Of a DNA stretch of 64,000 bases, positions 11,358 to 20,275 are shown piece by piece; the stretch's first letter is position 1, and each line of letters starts with the position of its first letter. The stretch comes from CAVOOW01 sp963697675 (GTDB lineage: Bacteria; Actinomycetota; Actinomycetes; JACCUZ01). Made by a program: the position numbers and the translations under genes. Location of the stretch: the NCBI GenBank assembly GCA_963697675.1, contig CAVOOW010000007.1, positions 248,001-312,000 of the forward strand, in the 5' to 3' direction. The notes beneath the pieces are model-generated. The model had not been told where the DNA came from. It was given only the letters and a program-made list of their open reading frames with translations, and did not search any database.

Positions 11358-13106
11358 TCACGCCTCCGGTGGCGGAACGATGTTGAGCGTCGGCAGCAGG
11401 TCCGGGTGCTCGACCCGGCACCACTCGGCGTAGGCCGCCGCGGCGGTGGGCAGCGTCGCGAACACCCGTCCCGGGCCGAGCCGGTCGAGGAAGCCCGCCC
11501 GCTCGAGGTCCACCTCCAGCTCGTGCTTGACGCGGGTCAGCGCGAACACCGTGCCGCGGGCAGACATTTCCGTTCGCAACCTGTCGAGGGCGTCGAGCGA
11601 GGTGATGTCGATTGCGACGATGGCCTCCGCGTTGAGCACGAACCAGTAAAGAGGTGGGGCGAAGCTGTCCGCGGCCGACTGGGCGCGGTGCAGGAAGTCG
11701 TCGGCGTTGGCGAAGAACAGCGGGGAGTCGTAGCGGTAGACCAGCAACCCGGGCACCAGTCGCGCGTTCGGATAGTCGTCCACGTCGTGCATGCCGGGCA
11801 CGCCCGGGACATAGCCCAGCACTCCGTCGTGCGGTCGGGCCACTCGGCGGAGCAGGTCGAGAACGGACAGGGCCACGGCGATCAGAACTGCAGTGAGGAC
11901 ATCGAGCAACAGGACTGCGGCGACCGTTGTGAGCGCGAGGAACAGCTCGCTGCGGCGGAACCGGGCGAAGCGGCGGAACTCGCGCACGTCCACCAGACGG
12001 GTGGCGGCCCACACCACCAGCGCGCCCAGAGCTGGTTTCGGGATGGTCGCCACCAGCGCGCTGAGCAGGCCCAGCGTCAGCAGGACCATGGACGCCGCGA
12101 CCAGGGAGTGGACCTGGGAGCGCGCACCCAGGGCGTCGCCGATCGCCGTCCGGCTGCCGCTGCTGCTGACGGGCATCCCGTGCACTGCGGCCGCCGCAGC
12201 GTTTGCGGCCGCGAGGGCGAGCAGCTCCTGGCCGGCGTCGATCTCCTCGCGGTGCCGGGCGGCGAACGCTCGAGCGGTGAGCATGTTGTCGGTGTACGCG
12301 ACGACGGAAAGCCCGAGGGCCGGCAACAAGAGCTGGCGCAGGTCGTCCATTCCGACCCAGGACGGGGCTGCCGGCAGTCCGGCGGGGATGTCGCCGACGA
12401 GTGCCACTCCTTGGTCGCCGAGGGAGAGGAGGGCGACCGCGGCCGCCGCGAGCACCACACCGAGAAGGGGGACAGGCGCCTTCGGAGCGAGCTTCGACGC
12501 ACCGAAGAGAAAGGCCAGGGTGGCAGCCGACACCGCCACGCTGGCCCAGTGCACCTCGTCCAGATGCGTCACGAACGACGCGACCTCCGAACGGAAGTCA
12601 CCACCCTCGACGTGCATGCCGGTGAGTGTGTCGAGCTGGCTGCTCACCATCAGAAACGCGATGCCGGTCATGTAGCCGACGAGCACCGGCCGGGACAGCA
12701 GGTCCGCCAGGAAGCCCAGCCGCGCGACCCAGGCGAGCAGGCAGACCAGACCCACCAGGGCTGCGAGGGTGGCCGCGAGCGCGGCGTAGCGCCGGGGATC
12801 CCCGGCGGCGATCGGGCCGAGGGCTGCCGCGGTCAGCAGCGCGGTCGTGGACTCGGGACCGACCGAGAGCCGCCGCGAGGAGCCGATCAGTGCGTAGGCA
12901 AGCAGCGCCGCGACAGCCGCCCACAGACCCGTCACCGGTGGCAGCCCGGCGACTCCCGCGTAGGCCAGGACCTGGGGGACGAGGTAGGCCGCAACGGTCA
13001 CGCCTGCGAGGACGTCACCGCGCAGCCAGGTCCGGTCGTAGTGCCGGAGCTGCCCGCCAGGCACGCGTGCGGGGCGGTGGCTCTCCGTCGACCAGGGCCG
13101 GTTCAT
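11358..13106 (-). CDS. SulP-family anion transporter with STAS domain
   Basis: 582 residues. The N-terminal part has 10-12 predicted membrane helices and the SulP signature around YLVPQVLAYAGVAGLPPVTG. Residues from about 440 to 560 form a cytoplasmic STAS domain (VLNAEAIVAIDITSLDAL). Homologues carry sulfate, bicarbonate or dicarboxylates; the substrate cannot be read from sequence. The start is ATG 13106. No carbonic anhydrase or sulfate-assimilation gene is adjacent to narrow the choice. Confidence 0.9.
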   Translation of the reverse strand: MNRPWSTESHRPARVPGGQLRHYDRTWLRGDVLAGVTVAAYLVPQVLAYAGVAGLPPVTGLWAAVAALLAYALIGSSRRLSVGPESTTALLTAAALGPIAAGDPRRYAALAATLAALVGLVCLLAWVARLGFLADLLSRPVLVGYMTGIAFLMVSSQLDTLTGMHVEGGDFRSEVASFVTHLDEVHWASVAVSAATLAFLFGASKLAPKAPVPLLGVVLAAAAVALLSLGDQGVALVGDIPAGLPAAPSWVGMDDLRQLLLPALGLSVVAYTDNMLTARAFAARHREEIDAGQELLALAAANAAAAAVHGMPVSSSGSRTAIGDALGARSQVHSLVAASMVLLTLGLLSALVATIPKPALGALVVWAATRLVDVREFRRFARFRRSELFLALTTVAAVLLLDVLTAVLIAVALSVLDLLRRVARPHDGVLGYVPGVPGMHDVDDYPNARLVPGLLVYRYDSPLFFANADDFLHRAQSAADSFAPPLYWFVLNAEAIVAIDITSLDALDRLRTEMSARGTVFALTRVKHELEVDLERAGFLDRLGPGRVFATLPTAAAAYAEWCRVEHPDLLPTLNIVPPPEA

Positions 13107-13142
13107 CCGGTGATCAGAGCACGGGCGGAGGCTCGCACGGTA

Positions 13143-13202
13143 GTTCGGCGGCTGGTGGTTCGGCGGCTGGTGGTTCGGCGGCCGGTGGTTCGGCGGCCGG
13201 TG
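13143..13202. repeat. four tandem copies of a 15-bp unit
   Basis: The unit GTTCGGCGGCTGGTG occurs four times head to tail; copies three and four carry C for T at position 11. It fills half of the 120-base gap between the flippase-like gene and sulP. Being a multiple of three, it would encode PPAAE repeats on the minus strand, but no convincing gene contains it. Confidence 0.9.
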
Positions 13203-13226
13203 GTTCGGAGGAAAGCAGCGCGGCGC

Positions 13227-14141
13227 TCAGTGGGCGGTCGCGACGAGGCGTCTCGCGGACAGTCGGCGTAAGGCGAAGCTGCCGCCGCCCAGCAGGAGCG
13301 CCGGCAACCACGCCAGCAACGCGGTCAGCGCGACGGCGCCCACCGCCGCGGACCACGAGATGCCCAGCGAGGCGAGGCCGACGACCAGCGCGCCCTCACG
13401 TGGGCTCGCGCCGTTGTATCCGGGCAACATGCCTGCCACCTGGCTGGCGCCGAAGACACCGAGCAGTGCGATGGGGGAGGTGTGGTCACCCATGGCCGCC
13501 ACCGTGCCCAGCAGCAGGCCGATGATCGTCAGCTGGTAGCCGACCGACAGCAGGGCGCCCTTGAGGATCACCCGCAGCGGCGGCATCGGGCGCGCTGCCA
13601 GCAGATCGGGTCGCCGGCGCCGGGCAACGAGTGCCAGCAGGAACACGACGACAGCGATGGCGATGGCGGCCACGAGCAGTTGGGGGGGCAGCCGCGCGCC
13701 GGAGAACACGACGAAGACCGTCAGGCCCAGCGCGCCGATCAGCCGGTCGAGAGCCACCTCGGCGATGGCGCAGGGCCGGGCCATGCCTGCCTCGGTGCGC
13801 AGCTGGTGCATCCGCCAGAGGTCGGCGCCGACGTGACCGGGGGAGGCAAGGCCGAGCAGCTCGCTCTCGGCGTAGGTCCGCAGGTACCAGCGGCGGGTGC
13901 GACCGCCGACCGACAGCGAGTGCCAGCGAAGGGGGCACAGGAGGTATTTGCCGACGATCCAGGGCATCAGCCCGATGGCGGCAGGCTCCCAGGATGCCGA
14001 GGGAACGCGGTCGAAGCTCCAGACCGACACGACGACCGCGATCACCACGGCAGCGATCCGCAGCCAGGGCCGGCTCAGGAAACCGCCGACGCGACCCGCG
14101 AGCCGACCAGTGGTCGATGCGGTCTCCGTCAGGGCGGTCAC
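13227..14141 (-). CDS. flippase-like / lysylphosphatidylglycerol-synthase-type membrane protein
   Basis: 304 residues with about seven or eight hydrophobic helices. The pattern matches the LPG_synthase_TM (YbhN/AglD-like) family: a first helix near residue 30, then YLLCPLRWHSLSVGGRTR, LGLASPGHVGADLWRMHQL and, near the C-terminus, GMLPGYNGASPREGALV. Such proteins are proposed lipid or polyprenyl-linked sugar flippases, but few have known substrates. It starts at ATG 14141 (a CAC/GTG lies nearby) and stands 85 bases upstream of the sulP start on the same strand. Confidence 0.75.
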   Translation of the reverse strand: MTALTETASTTGRLAGRVGGFLSRPWLRIAAVVIAVVVSVWSFDRVPSASWEPAAIGLMPWIVGKYLLCPLRWHSLSVGGRTRRWYLRTYAESELLGLASPGHVGADLWRMHQLRTEAGMARPCAIAEVALDRLIGALGLTVFVVFSGARLPPQLLVAAIAIAVVVFLLALVARRRRPDLLAARPMPPLRVILKGALLSVGYQLTIIGLLLGTVAAMGDHTSPIALLGVFGASQVAGMLPGYNGASPREGALVVGLASLGISWSAAVGAVALTALLAWLPALLLGGGSFALRRLSARRLVATAH

Positions 14142-14193
14142 GCTTGAAGATTACGTCCGGACGGGCCTTCGTGCTGCCCCGTCCCCAACCTCT

Positions 14194-14679
14194 TCACTGG
14201 GCGAGATGCCTGTTTTCCGATTCTGGCGAGGTGCGCCGCGAACCCCTCGTCGGCGAGTCCCACGCCGTGCTCTCGACCACATGGAAGCGCCGCCCGATGA
14301 TGTCGTCGGGCACGATGCGTACGAAATGCGCCTTCGGGTCGGCGTGCCAGGGAAACAACGGCAGATCCATGCTCTCGATGCGGTCGTGCAGCTGCTTGAT
14401 CTCCTCGGCGTGTCCCTTGATCACGATGCTCCACGCCTCGTTCGACGCGGCGTCATGGCCGTCCACCTCGAAGGCGACGACGGGGTTGGACAACAGGGCA
14501 GCAAGCTTCGATCCCACACCGGTGCGGAAGACGACGGTTCCGTGATCGACCACGAAATTGACGGGGAAGATGTCCGGCCGGTTGTCCACAGAAACAGCGA
14601 GCCGTGCAACCTCGACGGAGCGCAGCAGCATCCAGCAGGTGTGTTCAGGGAGCGCCGTGACGCCCGGGTCATCAGACAT
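14194..14679 (-). CDS. pyridoxamine 5'-phosphate oxidase-like flavin protein
   Basis: 161 residues with the split-barrel flavin-binding fold seen as RLAVSVDNRPDIFPVNFV near the N-terminus, then GSKLAALLSNPVVAFEVDG. The family includes F420- or FMN-binding proteins, and several mycobacterial members belong to the DosR regulon. The start is ATG 14679. The short upstream gap carries a DosR-like palindrome at 14715-14728. The C-terminal 20 residues are basic and unstructured. Confidence 0.8.
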   Translation of the reverse strand: MSDDPGVTALPEHTCWMLLRSVEVARLAVSVDNRPDIFPVNFVVDHGTVVFRTGVGSKLAALLSNPVVAFEVDGHDAASNEAWSIVIKGHAEEIKQLHDRIESMDLPLFPWHADPKAHFVRIVPDDIIGRRFHVVESTAWDSPTRGSRRTSPESENRHLAQ

Positions 14680-14714
14680 GTCCTGACTATGCCCCGCAGT
14701 CAGGGCCGGCGATA

Positions 14715-14728
14715 GGGCCGCACGTCCC
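14715..14728. promoter_or_regulatory. candidate DosR-type box upstream of the PNPOx-like gene
   Basis: GGGCCGCACGTCCC fits the DosR core GGGACTTAAGTCCC at 10 of 14 positions, with a perfect right half. It lies 36 bases upstream of the ATG at 14679. A similar pair of sites precedes the Acg-type gene 4.4 kb away, and both gene families are DosR targets in mycobacteria. Confidence 0.35.
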
Positions 14729-14763
14729 GTCAGCCCGTGACCTTGGGCGTGACCGAGGGCGTG

Positions 14764-15645
14764 TCAAGCGGAGGACGTGTGACCGCCTTCGCCGCAGCAC
14801 GGCGGGCAGTAGCGCACCTCCCAGGGCGTGACGACCAGCGGATCGTCGTGGCCGACGGCGAGGACAAGATCCCCGTCGAGATAGCTCGGACGCACGTAGC
14901 CGTAGGCCCGAAGCACCGCGCCGGGTGCGAACGGACCCTGCGTGCCCCGTACCTGCTCGATCGCGGTCCGGTCCAGGACCCCAGCGACGGGCCGTTCGAC
15001 CGTCAACCACTCCTGCCCCGGGAACGCCTCCGCACGCCCGCCAGTGTGGTGTGCGTGGCGGGCCGCGGCGACGAGCAGGACGCTCCCGGCCGGCTCCTCG
15101 GTGACCGGCCCGGCGGGCGTGAGCAGTGCTCGGCGCCCGGCTTCCGGAGCGGCCTCCGCGGCGGAGCGCAGAGCGGGAAGCAGCCGGGCCGGGCCCTCGA
15201 CGGTGACCACGTACGTACGTCGTGGTGCCCCGAGGTAATGCGTGCAGACCACGATGTCGAGCGCCGTGGCCAGCCGACCTCGAGCCGCGTCGACCTCGGC
15301 CCAGTAGGCGAGGTCGGCAGGGTCATGGTGCTCGTGCCGACCATGCCGACCTCGCCCGTCGCGAAGCCCGCTCCCCGCGAACCTGGCCAAGCCCGTCACC
15401 AGCCGGTCGACCAGGTCGTCGGCCGACTGGCGGGACCCCTCGTCGTCGCCCGCAATCGCCATGACGATGCGTCCGGCTCGGGCGTGCATCGGCGGCGCGG
15501 CCGTCGTCGCTGCGGAGTGTCCAGGCTCCGCAGCGACGATGCCGCCGTCGATCTCGTCCGAGAGGACGTCGATGTCCTCGACAGGGTCGCGATCGGAGCT
15601 GAAGACGCCGAACGGGATCGCGATCTCGTCGTTGACCAGGCTCAC
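14764..15645 (-). CDS. hypothetical protein with C-terminal CPPCC motif
   Basis: 293 residues from GTG 15645; a TTG at 15660 is an alternative start. I do not recognise the family. The N-terminal third is acidic (RDPVEDIDVLSDEIDGG). The middle is alanine- and histidine-rich (GRGRHGRHEHHDP). A better-ordered half follows (TYVVTVEGPARLLPALR, then GSVLLVAAARHAHHTGG), and it ends in YCPPCCGEGGH, a possible metal-binding tail. The gene starts 18 bases after the stop of the PHP phosphoesterase gene, so it is probably co-transcribed with it. Confidence 0.6.
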   Translation of the reverse strand: MSLVNDEIAIPFGVFSSDRDPVEDIDVLSDEIDGGIVAAEPGHSAATTAAPPMHARAGRIVMAIAGDDEGSRQSADDLVDRLVTGLARFAGSGLRDGRGRHGRHEHHDPADLAYWAEVDAARGRLATALDIVVCTHYLGAPRRTYVVTVEGPARLLPALRSAAEAAPEAGRRALLTPAGPVTEEPAGSVLLVAAARHAHHTGGRAEAFPGQEWLTVERPVAGVLDRTAIEQVRGTQGPFAPGAVLRAYGYVRPSYLDGDLVLAVGHDDPLVVTPWEVRYCPPCCGEGGHTSSA

Positions 15646-15662
15646 GTGTTCGTCAGGCAATC

Positions 15663-17456
15663 TCAGACGACGTGCACGAAGACCGGGTTGGTGTAGAACC
15701 ACAGGTCCTTCCACGGGTCGGCGTCCCCGATGACATCCAGCTTCGGTCCGTCCGGGTCCTGGGTCGGGTAGAAGCCGGCACCGAGTCGGTTGCCGTCGGT
15801 GCCACGTAGCCGCAGATAGAACGAGTCGGACACCCTCTTGAACGTCAGCGACAGCCGGAACCGCTTCTTCTTGCCCGACACGTCGAACATCTTGACCACC
15901 TTCGTGTTCGGCGCAGCCAGCGTGTCCTGGTCCCCGACGATCCCGGTGATCAGACCGCGGATGACGTCCACCCGCGCGAGGTGGGGAAGGTCGCCGTTGT
16001 TGTTGATGTGCTGAGCGGGGGTCACATCCACAGTGATCACCACGTCGGACCCCTTGCGGACCCGCAGGGTCCCGCCGAGGGTGACCCCGCGCATGTCCCA
16101 CTCGCCCGCCTTCACCCGCACCTGGATGTCGTCCACCAGTTGACCGTGGTCGACCCAGGCGTTGCCCGCACGCAGTCCCGCGAGCACCGAGCGGTAGCCG
16201 AACTGTGCGGCGCCGACGTGATTCCGGCTGAAAGCACCGGGGAAGAAGTCTGCATAGCTCAGCCCGTCGGCGGCCGAGATGTTGGCCACCTCGACCGGCG
16301 CGAGGTAGGCGCCGCTGGCGTCGAAGTTCGCCGCGGGAGTGCCGTCTGGGAGAGGTGCGATCGGCCCGTTGACGTACGGGTCGCCGAGCACCTTGTGCGA
16401 GTCGGAGTTGGCGGTGATCCACCACGGCCGGCCCTCGCTGAGCAGCGAGTCCCAGAGCCCACCCACCATCGCAGTGAAGGCGTCGAAGCCGCCCCAGGTG
16501 CGGTAGTACTCCCAGTTTGCTGTCGTGTAGCCCGCCCAGGCACTCGCACCGACGGAGACCGCGGTATTGCCGTACTCGCCACGGGCACCGGAGATGTGGA
16601 ACCCGTCCGGGACAGCGGCGTTCTGGTGGCCGGGTGCGCCCTCCATGCCGATCGCCACGCCCTGGCCCTGGTCACGCCAGGCCCGGAACTCGTGCGGTGT
16701 GTCCAGCCCCTTGCGGGCGGGGTGGTTAGCGAGCATCACGACATCGTCGACGCCGTCCGCCGCACCGATCTTGGATTTGAGGAACTGCAGACCCTGGATG
16801 GCGAGCAGCTCGTTGGCTGCAGTCGTCGGGTCGCCCTGCGCACCCCCGGTGGTGCCCGTCACCACCCCGTCGTAGCCGTTCTCGAAGGCCTTGAGGACCG
16901 ACACCTCGTGCTCGCCGGGCGTCACGATGACAGTCGCGTGCTCAGCTGCGGGGATGTTCCACTCGAGTCCCTGGAAGACGAGCAGGCTCTTCAAGGCCGC
17001 ACGTGCCGCGCGGATGTCAGGGTTGACCTTGTCCACTCCGAACTTTGCGTGGCCGACGCTGCCGTGGTCGGTGATGACGATCCAGTCGAGGCCGTACTTC
17101 GCGGCCTGGAACGCCTGATCGTGCGGCCGGTACATCGCGTCGCTGCTGAACTGGGTGTGGATGTGGTGGTCACCAGCGAGGTAGGCGTAGCTGTGCGGAT
17201 CATCCTGCGGCGCCCGGTCGCGCGAGGCGCGCGTGCTGGCGGCTGCGACACCGGTCCCGCCCATAACGCTCATCGCGGCCGCGCCACCGCCGAGCAACCC
17301 GGCGTTCCGGAGCAGCTTGCGACGCGAGATCCCGGCCGGGTCGAGCTCGGTCTCGGGGACCGAGGGGTCGGCCCAGGCGGGGAGGTCGACCGCTACCTCA
17401 GCGGAATGGGTGTGGGTATGTGCGCCGTGCTCGTGATCGTGGTGGTCGTGACCCAT
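15663..17456 (-). CDS. Tat-exported PHP-domain metallophosphoesterase-like protein
   Basis: 597 residues from ATG 17456. The first 18 residues are almost half histidine (MGHDHHDHEHGAHTHTHS). A twin-arginine signal follows near residue 44 (SRRKLLRNAGLLGGGAAA), so the signal is preceded by an unusually long, metal-binding leader. The PHP domain starts with DHHIHTQFSSDAMYRP and WIVITDHGSVGHA; further sites are GLEWNIP, LANHPARKG and ITANSDSHKV, which supply the His/Asp/Glu ligands of a trinuclear metal site. The C-terminal 200 residues look like a beta-rich domain. Predicted to hydrolyse a phosphoester outside the membrane; the substrate is unknown. Divergent from the patatin gene across a 250-base gap in which I see no clear promoter. 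Confidence 0.85.
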   Translation of the reverse strand: MGHDHHDHEHGAHTHTHSAEVAVDLPAWADPSVPETELDPAGISRRKLLRNAGLLGGGAAAMSVMGGTGVAAASTRASRDRAPQDDPHSYAYLAGDHHIHTQFSSDAMYRPHDQAFQAAKYGLDWIVITDHGSVGHAKFGVDKVNPDIRAARAALKSLLVFQGLEWNIPAAEHATVIVTPGEHEVSVLKAFENGYDGVVTGTTGGAQGDPTTAANELLAIQGLQFLKSKIGAADGVDDVVMLANHPARKGLDTPHEFRAWRDQGQGVAIGMEGAPGHQNAAVPDGFHISGARGEYGNTAVSVGASAWAGYTTANWEYYRTWGGFDAFTAMVGGLWDSLLSEGRPWWITANSDSHKVLGDPYVNGPIAPLPDGTPAANFDASGAYLAPVEVANISAADGLSYADFFPGAFSRNHVGAAQFGYRSVLAGLRAGNAWVDHGQLVDDIQVRVKAGEWDMRGVTLGGTLRVRKGSDVVITVDVTPAQHINNNGDLPHLARVDVIRGLITGIVGDQDTLAAPNTKVVKMFDVSGKKKRFRLSLTFKRVSDSFYLRLRGTDGNRLGAGFYPTQDPDGPKLDVIGDADPWKDLWFYTNPVFVHVV

Positions 17457-17706
17457 GTGCGTGTCTCCCGGAGACGTTAGGGGCTCGGCTGACGCTGACG
17501 CGGCTGACGTTAGATATGCCCGGAAAATGCGCAGGTCGCGACGGAATGAACGTGGGATGACCGTCTTGTAACCGATCGGGAAGCCGCCGAGTCGTCGCGG
17601 CCGGTCACGCGCGAGCAGCAACCGGTGATCATTTTCCTTGAAATCGGCGTTCGCACGCGCCACTGTGATCAGGACGGAACTCGGAGTGACCCCGGGGGAG
17701 GACCCG

Positions 17707-20275
17707 ATGGCCTCGGACGGCGAGCGGTCAGCCGGCCTGAACTGGCTTCGCGGCACCCGGCGACGACATGATCTGCTGCCGGGCCGGCCACTGGACCAGA
17801 TCGCCGCAGGCGTCGCGGCCCAGGGCGACGATCCCGCCGGGCGCGTACGCGCGATCTGCTGCTCGGGGGGCGGGATCCGCGCGGCGGCCTTCGCCCTCGG
17901 CGGGATGCAGGCCCTCGGCCGTCGGGAGGACGGGAAACGTTCGTGGTACGAGGACGTCGACATGGTCACCGCGGTCTCCGGTGGCTCCTACATGGCCGGC
18001 TCGTTTGCCATCGTCGACCATGAGTTGAGCCCGGCGCAGCGTGCCGAGGCGCTCCCGTACGCACCGGGCTCTCCTGAGGACAACCGGCTCCGGGCACATA
18101 CCCGCTATCTCGTGGAGGACCCTCGAGTCGCGGCGATCGGCATCCTCAATGTCCTCTACGGGCTGCTGCTGAACCTGCTGCCCATCCTTGCCGTCATCTA
18201 CATCAGTGCAAAGCTCCTCGGCTGGATGCTGTTCGAGTTCGGGATCCTGACGCACGGCCCCAACACCTGGTTCGTGCACCACCTCGAGGCATACGGGGTC
18301 GGCGCTGTCGCGCTCGCCGCCCTCGGGGTGCTGCTGTTCGCGGTCGAGCGCCTGCACGACGTCTACCGTTCGCCTCGCGAACCGCTGACCGACTTCGTGC
18401 GCGCGTGGGCCATCAGGCTGCTCGTCGCCGCGGCCGTGTTTGCGCTGGCGTTCGTCGCGGTGCCCCTGCTCATGCGCTGGCTCAGCGAGTCGCGCATCGA
18501 CCTCAAACCGGCCGGCGTCTCCTGGGGTGCGCAGCTCGGCAGCTTCGTCGCGACAACTGCGGCACTGGTCGCGCTCGTCAAGGGCAGCGTTGGGAAGTTC
18601 AAGGCAAAGCTGCAGACGAGCACGGGCACGTCGAGCACCGTCGCGGTCTGGACCAAGCGTGCACTGCGCTCGTTGGCCCCGTGGTTGGGCACCGCCATCG
18701 CCGTCGGTCTGCTGGTCAGCGCCTTCCTGACCTGGACCACCAGCGCGGCCTTCGAGGGCCTGCAATGGAACGACTTCGTCTACATTGCGCTCGCAGCGGT
18801 CGGGACCGTGGCGTGGCAGATGGTCACCGACGTCAACCGCAACTCGATCCACCCCTTCTACAAGGAGCGGCTGTCCTCGGCGTTCGCGATCCGTCGCACC
18901 GACTCCGAGCATGCAGAGGAAGTGCGCTACTCACGCCCGATCCGGCTCTCCGAGTTCGGCGGCGAGGCCGCCGACAGCGAAGCGGCGCCCCGCCGACCCG
19001 AGCTGATCGTGTGCGCGGCCGTCAACACCGATGAGGAGGGCGTCGTCCCCGCCGGCCGCGGATGTGCGCCGTTCACGTTCAGCGCGCACCGCATCGGGAT
19101 CAGCAGCGGCACGATGTTCGCCGGGGAGAAGGTGGGAGCCAACGACAGCCTGATGCGCCCGACGCAGGACTACGAGGAGGCGGCCGGGATCCGCCTGATG
19201 ACCCTGCCGGCCGCGGTCGCGGTCAGCGGCGCCGCTGTGTCGCCGGCGATGGGCAGGATGACCCGTGCACCGCTGCGCGTGCTGCTCGGACTGGCCAACG
19301 TCCGTCTCGGGCTCTGGCTGCCCAACCCCCGCAAGACTGACCTGCCGTCGGCCCCGCGCCCGGATGAGTCCCTCTGGCGGCTGATGAAATGGCAGCTGCA
19401 CCAGCCGGGGATGCTCTCGCTGCTGCGGGAGCTGCTCGGCCGGATGGGTCTGCGCGGCCGCTGGATCTACGTGACCGACGGCGGCCACTACGAGAACCTT
19501 GGCCTGGTCGAGGCGCTCCGGCGGGGGGCCACCGAGATCGTCGTGTTCGACGCCAGCGGCGACGCGCCGCACAGCTGGACCGCGTTCGGGCAGGCGGTGG
19601 AGACGGCCAGAGCCGACCTCGGGGTGCAGGTCGATCTGGACCCGACGCCGATGACCCCGACAGGGGACGGTGGCCGGGCGCCCACCCTGGTCGTCGCAGG
19701 GCTCGTGCAGCTATCCGAACGGTGCACAGGCCACGTTGGTGCTCTGCAAGCTCGCGATGCCGATGGAGGTCCCGGCGTCCTGGGACGTCGCGGCCTGGGC
19801 CAGGAACCACGCGACTTTTCCGCATGACTCAACAGCGCAACAGCTCTACGGCGACCGCGAGTTCGAGGCCTACCGGCGGCTCGGCGAGCTGGGTGGCGAG
19901 CTAGCGCTGGCCCTGCTGGTGGGCGACGAGCAAGCGGCGGACAAGGCGGCTGCGCAGGAGAAGGCGCAGGAGAAGGCGCAGGAGAAGGCGCAGGACAGGG
20001 CCAAGGAGAGTGCACGGCAGAAGGCATCGGTGAAGCCGCGCGCCGCGAAGAAGATCGACCTCACCGACACGGCGGACTCGGCCTCGACGGTGCCCACGCC
20101 GGCAATGCCGACGCAGTCAACGGCGAGTCAGCGAGAGCCAGCAAACCCCGACCCACGCCAGCTAGCCGCGCGGCGGTTGACCGCGCCGGGAGCTCACGGG
20201 GCCGGGACGAAGGACTGCCGCTGCGCACCGAGGCCCTCGACGCCGAGCTCGACCACATCGCCGGCCCGGAGGTAG
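17707..20275 (+). CDS. patatin-like phospholipase with inserted membrane segments, one frameshift
   Basis: ATG 17707 follows GGGGGAGG. The protein has the patatin oxyanion loop CCSGGGIRAAAFALGG (about residue 57), a nucleophile region TAVSGGSYMAGSF, and, far downstream, the catalytic Asp in YVTDGGHYENLGLVEALRR. About 300 residues with five or six hydrophobic helices are inserted between nucleophile and aspartate, so the enzyme is probably membrane-anchored. The frame breaks near 19718; the continuation (SYPNGAQATLVLCKLAMP) is clearly the same gene. A low-complexity AQEK tail follows. The stop may be 20275 or, if another base is wrong, an in-line TAG at 20163, which would avoid the overlap with the convergent gene. 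Likely a lipid acyl hydrolase. Confidence 0.8.
19952..19999 (+). repeat. 12-bp tandem repeat coding for AQEK
   Basis: GCGCAGGAGAAG is repeated three times, with a fourth variant copy (GCGCAGGACAGG). It lies inside the C-terminal tail of the patatin gene and gives a charged alpha-helical AQEK repeat, a place where copy number could vary between strains. Confidence 0.9.

Noticed and set aside
13143..13202. Tandem 15-bp units considered as a CRISPR array
   Set aside because: Contiguous copies without spacers, and too short.
11406..13271. A 621-codon plus-strand frame opposite sulP
   Set aside because: Antisense shadow of the SulP transporter; no recognisable domain, extreme Arg/His/Glu content.
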